A stretch of DNA of 64,000 nucleotides from Acidovorax carolinensis (GTDB lineage Bacteria; Pseudomonadota; Gammaproteobacteria; Burkholderiales; Burkholderiaceae_C), in assembly GCF_002157145.1 (NCBI RefSeq), contig NZ_CP021361.1, positions 3,217,001 to 3,281,000 on the forward strand, in the 5' to 3' direction. Position 1 is the stretch's first letter. Each line of letters starts with the position of its first letter. The translations under genes and the position numbers were made by a program. The notes under the pieces were generated by a model. The model searched no databases. It was not told the DNA's origin and saw nothing but the letters and a program-made list of their open reading frames with translations. Below are positions 41,152 to 48,291 of this stretch, piece after piece.

Positions 41152-41188
41152 AAAGAAAAACGCCGCAAGCGCGAGCGCATTGCGGCGT
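41152..41188 (-). terminator. Rho-independent terminator between eexN and traG
   Basis: Stem ACGCCGCAA with TTGCGGCGT (41,160-41,168 and 41,180-41,188) and inner GCGC pairs. On the minus strand it is followed by TTTTTCTTT (41,152-41,160). An A-run (41,192-41,199) on the other side could make it work in both directions. It ends the LysR-eexN transcript and implies a separate promoter for traG in 40,995-41,150, where a -35-like TTGACC occurs on the minus strand at about 41,089. Confidence 0.82.
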
Positions 41189-41229
41189 GTCGAAAAAAAA
41201 GTGAAGGCGAATCGGCGAGCGGCCAACAA

Positions 41230-41508
41230 TCAGAACTTTGGCGACTCTTTCGGCGGTGTATAGGGCGTTTCGCCGTCGCCATAGAATCGCTTGCGCGTGG
41301 CTTCGGCCACCCGGTTGCACAGCATGTCGCCCAGCTTGGGGCGATCGGTCTTGCACTGTTGGCGCAGTCCTTTAAGCTGGTCAGGGTTGGCCGCCAGCTC
41401 TTCCACCGTCGGAATATTCGTCTCCGAATCGGCGGCCTTCTGAGGTGCCTCGGATTGGCCGCAAGCAGACAAGGCGGTCACGAGCAAGAACGGAATGATT
41501 TTCTTCAT
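41230..41508 (-). CDS. eexN: EexN-like entry-exclusion lipoprotein, 92 aa
   Basis: Lipoprotein signal MKKIIPFLLVTALSAC with Cys at residue 16. The mature part has VEELAANPDQLKGLRQQC, then LGDMLCNRVAEATRKRFYG, the usual EexN pattern. Entry-exclusion proteins stop redundant conjugation into a cell that already has the element. The start overlaps the LysR stop (ATGA), so the two are translationally coupled. Related in pattern to the trbK-like protein at 33,299. Confidence 0.85.
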   Translation of the reverse strand: MKKIIPFLLVTALSACGQSEAPQKAADSETNIPTVEELAANPDQLKGLRQQCKTDRPKLGDMLCNRVAEATRKRFYGDGETPYTPPKESPKF

Positions 41509-42449
41509 GGCATCAATTCCTCCGGTGGATCAGAACTGCGGCCTCGGATGGGCCTGGGAGTCTCCGGCGTTTCAATTGTCTGTACCCGTTCGATGAACCG
41601 TGCAAGTTCGTCGGACGGATCACCGTCAAGACGAAGCAAGTAAGTCGTCAGCGGAGGTACACGCGACGCAAGTGGCCGCGCTACCACTCCCGGTTCACGG
41701 CTGGCGGAAATATGCGCAGCGCCCGCCAGCCCGAGCGCGAAGCCGGCTGATACCAGCGCCATCATCAGATCGCATGTGGCAACTCGCTCTGCGATCAACG
41801 GTTCCATGTCAGCACGACGCAGCACTCGTTCCACGTGTTTGGCATGGCCTTCACACACTTGCGGATCGCACAAAACCAGCGGATAGCGCAGCAGTTCGTC
41901 CAAGGGGATACGCTTGTGGGCCAGTAGAGGATGGCGAGCGGGGACCGCCACCATTAGCGCATCACTCCAAGCTGGCAACGCGACGATGCCATCGCCCACC
42001 TCGTCGGACTGAGCAAACCCCACGTCGTATAGATCATCGTGCAACCCTTTAATCTGCTGCGACAGCGGCACCTCGAAGAAGCGGATTTCGACCTCGGGTT
42101 CTTCCTGACGACATAACGCCAACAAGGTCGGCAAGCGCGACGGTGTAATGCCATCCGACAAGGCCACTCGCAATTGTCCATGAAAGCCATTAGCTGCCGC
42201 TTTCACGCTATCACGCGCTTGTTCCAAGGCGGCAAACACGCGACGCACATGCTCCAAGAACAATGTTCCGGCATGGGTTAGCCGCGTACTGCGCGTGGTA
42301 CGGGCAAACAGCGCCACACCGAGTTCTTCCTCCAGTTCCTTGATGGCCCGCGACAGCGGCGATTGTTCAATATGCAGCTTCTCCGCCGCACGAGCGAAAC
42401 GGAGTTCTTCGGCCACGGCCAGGAAGTATCGAAGGTGACGAAGCTCCAT
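41505..42449 (-). CDS. LysR-family transcriptional regulator, 314 aa
   Basis: N-terminal winged helix (MELRHLRYFLAVAEELRFAR, LHIEQSPLSRAIKELEEELG) and a periplasmic-binding-like effector domain (LRVALSDGITPSRLP to the end), so an effector-responsive activator or repressor. It is coupled to eexN by overlap and follows the DUF3861 gene by 33 bases, all in one direction, unlike the usual divergent LysR layout. It could regulate transfer genes or the efflux operon. Confidence 0.9.
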   Translation of the reverse strand: MELRHLRYFLAVAEELRFARAAEKLHIEQSPLSRAIKELEEELGVALFARTTRSTRLTHAGTLFLEHVRRVFAALEQARDSVKAAANGFHGQLRVALSDGITPSRLPTLLALCRQEEPEVEIRFFEVPLSQQIKGLHDDLYDVGFAQSDEVGDGIVALPAWSDALMVAVPARHPLLAHKRIPLDELLRYPLVLCDPQVCEGHAKHVERVLRRADMEPLIAERVATCDLMMALVSAGFALGLAGAAHISASREPGVVARPLASRVPPLTTYLLRLDGDPSDELARFIERVQTIETPETPRPIRGRSSDPPEELMP

Positions 42450-42482
42450 GGCGATTCACATCCCATTTCGCAAAGAGAACAA

Positions 42483-42794
42483 TCAGTCTTTTCTTTGGCT
42501 GTCGGTTGATCCTGCTTTCAAATCCTTGACAAACTGATATAGCTGCGGCAGGAATGAAAATAGAAGCGGGTTGTCTTTGTTCGCCAGGATGGCTCCGCCA
42601 AACAGCTTCAGGCCAACCGCAAATGCCGCCGCATCTGCCTGGCTGCTGAAATCACCTCTGCTGCGAATCCACGTCACGACAGAGATGATGTCGTCATGAT
42701 TCCCAACCTTAAACTGCAGAGGCTTGCGTTCACTGGGGACGCCATGTGAATCCGTCAATTGCTCCAGAGTTACGCGATAAAGGTATTGCCTCAT
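42483..42794 (-). CDS. DUF3861 family protein, 103 aa
   Basis: Small cytoplasmic protein with the family pattern YLYRVTLEQLTDSHGVPSE, LQFKVGNHDDIISVV and FAVGLKLFGGAIL. The function is not known. It is the last gene behind the efflux membrane-fusion gene, 30 bases after its stop, so probably part of that operon. Confidence 0.8.
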   Translation of the reverse strand: MRQYLYRVTLEQLTDSHGVPSERKPLQFKVGNHDDIISVVTWIRSRGDFSSQADAAAFAVGLKLFGGAILANKDNPLLFSFLPQLYQFVKDLKAGSTDSQRKD

Positions 42795-42824
42795 TTGTGT
42801 GGCTCCTCATGTTGGAGTGATGAC

Positions 42825-43859
42825 CTAGTCGCCGATGCGGATCTTCGGCGTTACGGACATACCGACGCGCAGATTCGCCGCATCAGGCTGGTCGGAGTCG
42901 ATGCGAATACGCACAGGCAGGCGCTGGACGATCTTGGTGAAGTTGCCCGTGGCGTTGTGTGGCGCGACGGCCGAATAGCTGACGCCACTGGCCGGCCCCA
43001 GGCTCTCCACGGTTCCCTTCAACTCGGTACCCGGCAAGGCATCCACCTTGATGTCCACCGGCTGCCCAGGCCGCACGCGCGCCAACTGCGTTTCGCGGAA
43101 GTTGGCCGTGATGTAGACCGCATCCAGCGGAACGACGGCCGCCAATGGTTTGCCGGCATTCACGAACGATCCGACGCGCACTGACTTCTGGCCGATCACG
43201 CCACTGATGGGCGCCGTGATTTGGGTATAGGAGAGCTTCAACTCCGCTGCGGCCTGTGCGGCTTGCGCTTGAGAAAGCGCAGCCTTGGCCTTTTCAAGAT
43301 CGGCTTTCAGGATGTCCGTCTGCTGCCGCGCCGCTTGCAGGCCCGCGCGATTCTTGTCCCGGCTGGCCAGCCGAATGGCCAACTGCGCCTCGGCCTGTTG
43401 CTGTGCCTGGATCGAACCTGATCCATCGGAGGCCAGGTTCCGGTAGCGTTTCTGGTTGGCCTCTGCCAATTTGAGTTCTGCATCGTCCACCGCAACGGCC
43501 GCCTGCGCCTGACGTATCGCGGTTTCCTGCTGCACCACACGCGCGGCAAGCCCCTCGACACTGGCCTCGGCAGCGGCGACCTGTGCCTTTGCCGTGTTCA
43601 CCGCAACGATGAAATCCCGGTCGTCGATGGCGACGAGCAAATCCCCAGCCTTCACTGGCTGGTTTTCTTCGACCAGTACCTTTCCGATCACGCCGGACAC
43701 CTGCGGCGCGACGAGGGTGAAATCGGCTTGGACGTAGGCATCGTCCGTAGATTGGGTCGATGCGCTGGACTCGGGACGATTCAGATAAATGACACAGCCC
43801 ACTGCGACTGCGAGCAGCAGCACGGCACTGGTAATCTTGGCTTTCTTCGGCATGGCCAT
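42825..43859 (-). CDS. HlyD/EmrA-type membrane-fusion protein, 344 aa
   Basis: Periplasmic adaptor of a tripartite drug pump. An N-terminal anchor helix (ITSAVLLLAVAVGCVIYL) is followed by the lipoyl half (YVQADFTLVAPQVSGVIGKV), a long coiled-coil hairpin, the second lipoyl half (SYTQITAPISGVIGQKSVRV) and the beta-barrel end with GQPVDIKVDALPG. AAGGAT lies upstream of ATG 43859. Between the MFS pump gene and DUF3861 in one operon. Confidence 0.93.
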   Translation of the reverse strand: MAMPKKAKITSAVLLLAVAVGCVIYLNRPESSASTQSTDDAYVQADFTLVAPQVSGVIGKVLVEENQPVKAGDLLVAIDDRDFIVAVNTAKAQVAAAEASVEGLAARVVQQETAIRQAQAAVAVDDAELKLAEANQKRYRNLASDGSGSIQAQQQAEAQLAIRLASRDKNRAGLQAARQQTDILKADLEKAKAALSQAQAAQAAAELKLSYTQITAPISGVIGQKSVRVGSFVNAGKPLAAVVPLDAVYITANFRETQLARVRPGQPVDIKVDALPGTELKGTVESLGPASGVSYSAVAPHNATGNFTKIVQRLPVRIRIDSDQPDAANLRVGMSVTPKIRIGD

Positions 43860-43866
43860 GGTGAAA

Positions 43867-45438
43867 CTATCCTTGGGGCAAAGGTTTGGATTGAGGAGCA
43901 GCGGCCTGCAAGTCGGGGGCGGGAATGCAGGTCAGCCGCAATACGAAGGGGACCATCACCAGCGCCAGAACGCCGAGTACGCGATAGGCATCCGCGACTG
44001 ACAGCACCAGCGCCTGCTGGCCGATGATTCCCATCAGTTGAGCGGGCTCCGGAGCAAGCGGGACGGAGTTGCCTACCAACGCAGCGTGGTCCAGCAGCAT
44101 TTCCGCGTGGAACCGCTGTCTCACGGTCACGAGTTGCCCAACCACCGCGCCCCCGAGTACCGACCCCAGGGCGCGCAGCGTGTTGATGTTCCCCGACACA
44201 TACGGGCCTTCGCTGGGATGTACGACGCTGGTACACAGGAACAGCATCGAGACGACAGCCATGGGCTGGCCAAAGGCTTGCAGCGTCTGCGTCATAACGA
44301 ACTGGTCGCGGTTCCAATCGGAAGTCAATTGCGCACCAAAGAAGCACGCCAGGGCGATCAGCAGCAGGCCGCCCGCGAACACGAATCGGGCATCGACCCA
44401 TTTCCGGTACAGGAACAGCGCCACCACGGAACCCAGGACCAGTTGAGGCAGCGCGACGATGAGCCCGATTGGTGCCATCTGAAGCGGTCGGTAGCTTTGG
44501 AGCGGCCCGAGATAGGTCATCGGCAACATCACGCCAGAGGTCAGCACGACCAGAAGGCAGATGAACAAGGTGAAGCCCAACGCCAGGTTGCGGCGGCTGA
44601 GCATCTGCAATTTGATGAACGGCGCCGGGTGATACCACTCCGTCAGCAGATAGGCCGCCAGCAGCGTCAGCCCGGCCACCAATGAGACGACGATGAGGGG
44701 GGAGTTGAACCAGTCCAGCCGCACGCCCTGATCCAGGGCGACGGTAATCAGGGCAAATGCCGGCATGCCGAAAGCCATGCCCGGCCAGTTGGCCTGCGGG
44801 AAGCGGTCTGTCTGGATCGGGTCTTTCGGCAGGCCCCATCCGATCAACAAGGCGGCAATGGCCGCGAGCGGAAGGATTTGCCAGTACACCCAGCGCCAAT
44901 CGAACAGGCCATCCGTCCATTGCCCCGCCAGCCAGATCGAGAGGTTGGGGGCGAAGGTGGCCGTCAGTGCATACAGCGCCAGTCCGTGCAGCCGTATGTG
45001 GGGTGGCAGGAACTTCAACGCCGCCATCATCAGCACGGGAATCATCGTGCCGCTGGCGATGCCTTGCAGGAAGCGCATGGCCAGCAGCAGATCGAGGTCA
45101 TGGATGAAGGGAATGCACACCGCCAGCAAGGTGCATGCGCCGATCATCCACAGCTCGAAGCGGCGCACTGAGAGCGTGATGGCGAACCATGCCGCAAACG
45201 GCATGGCGATCACTTCGCCGGCGCTATAGACGGTCGTGAGCCAGGAGGCGTCGTCCAGGCCGAAGCCCAGCGCGCCACGCACGTCCGCCAGCGCCAACGC
45301 GCCCACGCGGTTGTTCAGTCCGGCCATCATGGCCGCGATGAGGATGCCGACCAGCCCGGCGATCGCCCGCTTCGGAGGGGCTACCGCAGCAGCGGGTGCG
45401 GGTGGCGCCGCTGTCGGCTGCAACGCTGCGGCACTCAT
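43867..45438 (-). CDS. DHA2-family MFS drug efflux pump (EmrB-like), 523 aa
   Basis: Fourteen-helix proton-driven exporter. Landmarks: IAGLVGILIAAMMAGLNNRV, the conserved MRFLQGIASGTMIPVLMMAA (motif C-like Gly/Pro region) and ATFAPNLSIWLAGQW. It works with the membrane-fusion protein downstream and the outer-membrane factor upstream. ATG 45438 overlaps the upstream stop. The substrate is not readable from sequence. Confidence 0.93.
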   Translation of the reverse strand: MSAAALQPTAAPPAPAAAVAPPKRAIAGLVGILIAAMMAGLNNRVGALALADVRGALGFGLDDASWLTTVYSAGEVIAMPFAAWFAITLSVRRFELWMIGACTLLAVCIPFIHDLDLLLAMRFLQGIASGTMIPVLMMAALKFLPPHIRLHGLALYALTATFAPNLSIWLAGQWTDGLFDWRWVYWQILPLAAIAALLIGWGLPKDPIQTDRFPQANWPGMAFGMPAFALITVALDQGVRLDWFNSPLIVVSLVAGLTLLAAYLLTEWYHPAPFIKLQMLSRRNLALGFTLFICLLVVLTSGVMLPMTYLGPLQSYRPLQMAPIGLIVALPQLVLGSVVALFLYRKWVDARFVFAGGLLLIALACFFGAQLTSDWNRDQFVMTQTLQAFGQPMAVVSMLFLCTSVVHPSEGPYVSGNINTLRALGSVLGGAVVGQLVTVRQRFHAEMLLDHAALVGNSVPLAPEPAQLMGIIGQQALVLSVADAYRVLGVLALVMVPFVLRLTCIPAPDLQAAAPQSKPLPQG

Positions 45439-46970
45439 TGGCCGGCCTTTGATGGCGAGGTGGCAGACGACGCAGTGGTCGTCAGGGGCGCATCGCCGCC
45501 GGCCTGCCGGTCGGATGTGAGTGCGTCAGGGTCCCAGCCACCGCCCAGCGACTTGTAGAGATTGACCAGGGTGAGCGCGGCGTTGGTGGCGCTGGCATTG
45601 AGGCTGGTCTGGCTGGCAAGGACGCCACGCTGCGCGGCCAGGACATTCAGGTAGTCGGCAGCGCCTTCCTGATAGCCGCGCTCGGCAGCATGCAGCGCCT
45701 GCTTGTTCTGTTCATACGAAACCAGCAATTCGGCATGTCGGTGCTGCTGGGCTGCCCAGGCGTCCAGGGCGTTGTCCACTTCATGCCAGGCTTGCAGCAC
45801 CGTCTGCCGATAGGCAATGGCGGCTGTTCTTTGCCGTGCCTCGTTCAGCGCCAGGCGCTGCTTCAAACGACCGCCCTGAAAGATCGGGAGATAGACTGTC
45901 GGGCCAACGGAGAAGAACCGGGAATCCCAACTGTCGAGGTCGTTGAACTCGAAGGCCTCGACGCCGACTCTTCCCCGCAAGCCGATCCGCGGGTAGAAAT
46001 CGGCCTTGGCGACGCCGATGGCCGCCGTCGCGGCATGGAGCTGGGCTTCGGCGCGCTGTATGTCCGGCCGCCTGTGCGCCAATTCGGAGGGCAGGCCCAC
46101 CGGCACATTGGAAGGAAGCGAAGGCAAGGGCATCGCCTCAAGCAACTGCGCATCGAGGGCGCGCGGCTCCTCCCCCTGCAGCAGTGCCAAGGCGTTCATC
46201 AGCGTGTTGCGGCGCTGGACCAGTTCTGGCACCAGCGCCTCCACCGTTGCCAGTTGCGCGCGCGCCGAAGCGGTTTCAAAGCGCGTGGCGACACCGTTGC
46301 GCTCACGGCTTTCGGCAAGGCGCAGGGTGCGATCGGCGACCTCCAGGTTCTGCCGGGTGATGTCCAGTTGCGCCTGCGTTCCTCGCAATTGGAGGTAGGT
46401 GCGGGCCACTTCGGCGGACAAGGCCACCCGTGCCGCCTCGCGCTCATACACAGTGGCCTCGAAGGCGGCTGCGGCGCCTTCGCGCGATCGCCGCGCGCGG
46501 CCCCACAGATCGAGTTCCCAACTGGCGTCGAATCCCAACTGCCAGAAATCGCTCGCGCTCGTCGGTGCACCCAACGCGGCAAACTTGCCGTGCTCGCTGA
46601 GGGCCTCGCGGGAATAGCCTGCCGATGCGCCCACGCTGGGCAGCAGCAGCGAGGAAGCAATCCCCAACTGCGCCCGGCTTTGCTCAATGCGCTCGGAAGC
46701 GATCTGCAGGTTCAGGTTGCCCGCCTGCGCACGGGCTTGCAGATCCGCTAACACGTCATCGTTGAACAGCGTCCACCATGACGATGGGAAGTTCGCAGCG
46801 GATGTTTCCTGAGCCTGCGCGTAATCCGCCCTGGGCGACAGTTGAACGGCTGCAAGCCTGTCGTCGGGTTTCACGAAGTCAGGACCCACCGCACAGCCGA
46901 CCAGTGAGATCGTGCAGAGCGCCGTGCCTGCTTGTCGCAGCAGTTGTGAGAGCAGCGGTTGTGACGTCAT
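45435..46970 (-). CDS. Outer-membrane factor lipoprotein (NodT/OprM type), 511 aa
   Basis: TolC-like exit duct of the pump. The lipoprotein signal ends LCTISLVGCAVGPDF. Two repeated outer-membrane-efflux domains follow: one near residues 60-260 (FPSSWWTLFNDDVLADLQAR) and one near 285-480 (RRPDIQRAEAQLHAATAAIG, ADFYPRIGLRG). First gene of the operon OMF-MFS-HlyD-DUF3861, under the divergent TetR promoter region at 46,971-47,161. Confidence 0.93.
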   Translation of the reverse strand: MTSQPLLSQLLRQAGTALCTISLVGCAVGPDFVKPDDRLAAVQLSPRADYAQAQETSAANFPSSWWTLFNDDVLADLQARAQAGNLNLQIASERIEQSRAQLGIASSLLLPSVGASAGYSREALSEHGKFAALGAPTSASDFWQLGFDASWELDLWGRARRSREGAAAAFEATVYEREAARVALSAEVARTYLQLRGTQAQLDITRQNLEVADRTLRLAESRERNGVATRFETASARAQLATVEALVPELVQRRNTLMNALALLQGEEPRALDAQLLEAMPLPSLPSNVPVGLPSELAHRRPDIQRAEAQLHAATAAIGVAKADFYPRIGLRGRVGVEAFEFNDLDSWDSRFFSVGPTVYLPIFQGGRLKQRLALNEARQRTAAIAYRQTVLQAWHEVDNALDAWAAQQHRHAELLVSYEQNKQALHAAERGYQEGAADYLNVLAAQRGVLASQTSLNASATNAALTLVNLYKSLGGGWDPDALTSDRQAGGDAPLTTTASSATSPSKAGQ

Positions 46971-46992
46971 GAAGGTTTATCCAATGCGCGAA

Positions 46993-47012
46993 TAGTACCG
47001 AACCGCTCGGTG
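46993..47012. promoter_or_regulatory. TetR-type operator 1 (efflux-operon side)
   Basis: TAGTACCGAACCGCTCGGTG, the reverse complement of operator 2 with two differences. Half-sites GTACC and GGTG lie around a 9-base centre. On the minus strand its edge contains TACTAT (46,992-46,997), a plausible -10 of the efflux operon, so binding there would block transcription. Confidence 0.7.
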
Positions 47013-47090
47013 TGATTTACGATAAAAGTTAAGCCGACGGCTCACAAGAAACCTGCTTAGGTGCAGATGCCTGTGAGACGAATGGTTAGG

Positions 47091-47119
47091 TTGATGCGTA
47101 CCGAGCGGTTTGGTACTAT
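47091..47119 (+). promoter_or_regulatory. tetR promoter with overlapping operator 2
   Basis: A -35 TTGATG (47,091-47,096) and a -10 TACTAT (47,114-47,119) are spaced by 17 bases. Operator 2 (47,098-47,116), GTACC-N9-GGTAC, lies across the spacer and the start of the -10. This predicts autorepression. Confidence 0.7.
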
Positions 47120-47161
47120 ATAGAATCCTGGCCACCGTGTCAAAACTTCCGACCCAAGCAG

Positions 47162-47842
47162 ATGCGACGAACCAACCAAGTCATGACCGCCCCGCCGCCG
47201 AGCAGCGGCGAGCTGAACGCCAAGGCTCTCACCGTTCTGCGCGCTGCGCGAAACGTCTTCCTGACCCATGGGTTCAGCGCGGCAACAACCGACATGATCC
47301 AGCGCGAGGCTGGCGTGTCCAAGTCCACGGTTTACGCGCACTACGCGAACAAGGAAGCACTCTTCACCGCGGTAATCGAAGCCGAATGTGCAGCGTTCAC
47401 GAACACGGTGCAGGGCATCGAGTTCCGCCCGGGGAAGCTGCGAGAAACGTTGACCCTGTTGGCTCGGGCCTACTTGAACATCGTGCTGTCTCCGGGCGGG
47501 CTGGCTGTCTTCCGCGTCGTGATCGCCGAAGGCCCACGCTTTCCCCAGCTCGCACGGACGTTCTATCTGGCCGGCCCGCAGGTCATGACGGCGATGGTGG
47601 CCGAACAACTGGCCAATGCGGCAGCATCCGGCGAGGTCGATCTTGGCGAGATTGGCCGCGAGACGGCCGCCAGTCTGTTCATCAACCTGGTTCGGGGTGA
47701 ACCCCAGCTTCAGTGCCTGACTCATCCGGATGCCGCGCCTTCCTCGGCGCAGATTGACCAGTGGGCGAATGCAGCCGTAATGACATTCATGCGTGCCTAT
47801 GGTTGCGGCGAGGACTCGCCCAATAAGCGTTCCCGGTCATGA
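47162..47842 (+). CDS. TetR/AcrR-family repressor of the efflux operon, 226 aa
   Basis: N-terminal HTH: LRAARNVFLTHGFSAATTDM, then REAGVSKSTVYAHYANKEAL. The C-terminal ligand-binding helices follow the AefR-like type (residues 100-200, PRFPQLARTFYLAGPQ). It is divergent from the efflux operon and two matching dyads occupy the shared promoter region. It most likely represses both units and is released by a pump substrate. Its end overlaps the MarR start. Confidence 0.92.
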   Translation: MRRTNQVMTAPPPSSGELNAKALTVLRAARNVFLTHGFSAATTDMIQREAGVSKSTVYAHYANKEALFTAVIEAECAAFTNTVQGIEFRPGKLRETLTLLARAYLNIVLSPGGLAVFRVVIAEGPRFPQLARTFYLAGPQVMTAMVAEQLANAAASGEVDLGEIGRETAASLFINLVRGEPQLQCLTHPDAAPSSAQIDQWANAAVMTFMRAYGCGEDSPNKRSRS

Positions 47843-48291
47843 TGCCGAATGGGTCAATCGGCACGGAGAAATCAGACGACGCCCTTCGGGTGATGGAGCT
47901 TTCTACGGCCATCACGCGGCTTTGCACAGCAAGGAATCAAGTGCTGAATCGCGTGGCTGCTCCGTTCGGTTTGACCGCTGTGCAGGTGATGGCGCTACAC
48001 CATATTTCAGCCACTCCAGCATGTACGCCTAGCACTTTGGCCCGCAGTCTGGCAGTCGACTCAGCCTCTGTGACAAGGCTATTGGACCGTCTTGAAAACA
48101 AGGGCATGCTCCAAAGAGCAGCACAAGAGCGCATGGATCGCACGCATGACCGCAGAGTTGTCGAGATTATTCTGACTGAACATGGATGCAACGCGATACG
48201 TGAGTTGAAGTCACATTGGCAGTCCGCTCGCTCGGAATTGACCGAGGCTTTCAAACAAAGCGAAATACATGGGTTAGCACTAGCTGATTGA
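47839..48291 (+). CDS. MarR-family regulator, 150 aa
   Basis: Winged-helix dimer protein: FGLTAVQVMALHHISATPAC, TPSTLARSLAVDSASVTRLL and the wing DRTHDRRVVEIILTEHG. ATG 47839 overlaps the tetR stop (ATGA), so the two are made together. It may add a second input to control of the efflux operon. Its last 12 bases overlap the 3' end of the relaxase gene on the other strand. Confidence 0.9.
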   Translation: MMPNGSIGTEKSDDALRVMELSTAITRLCTARNQVLNRVAAPFGLTAVQVMALHHISATPACTPSTLARSLAVDSASVTRLLDRLENKGMLQRAAQERMDRTHDRRVVEIILTEHGCNAIRELKSHWQSARSELTEAFKQSEIHGLALAD

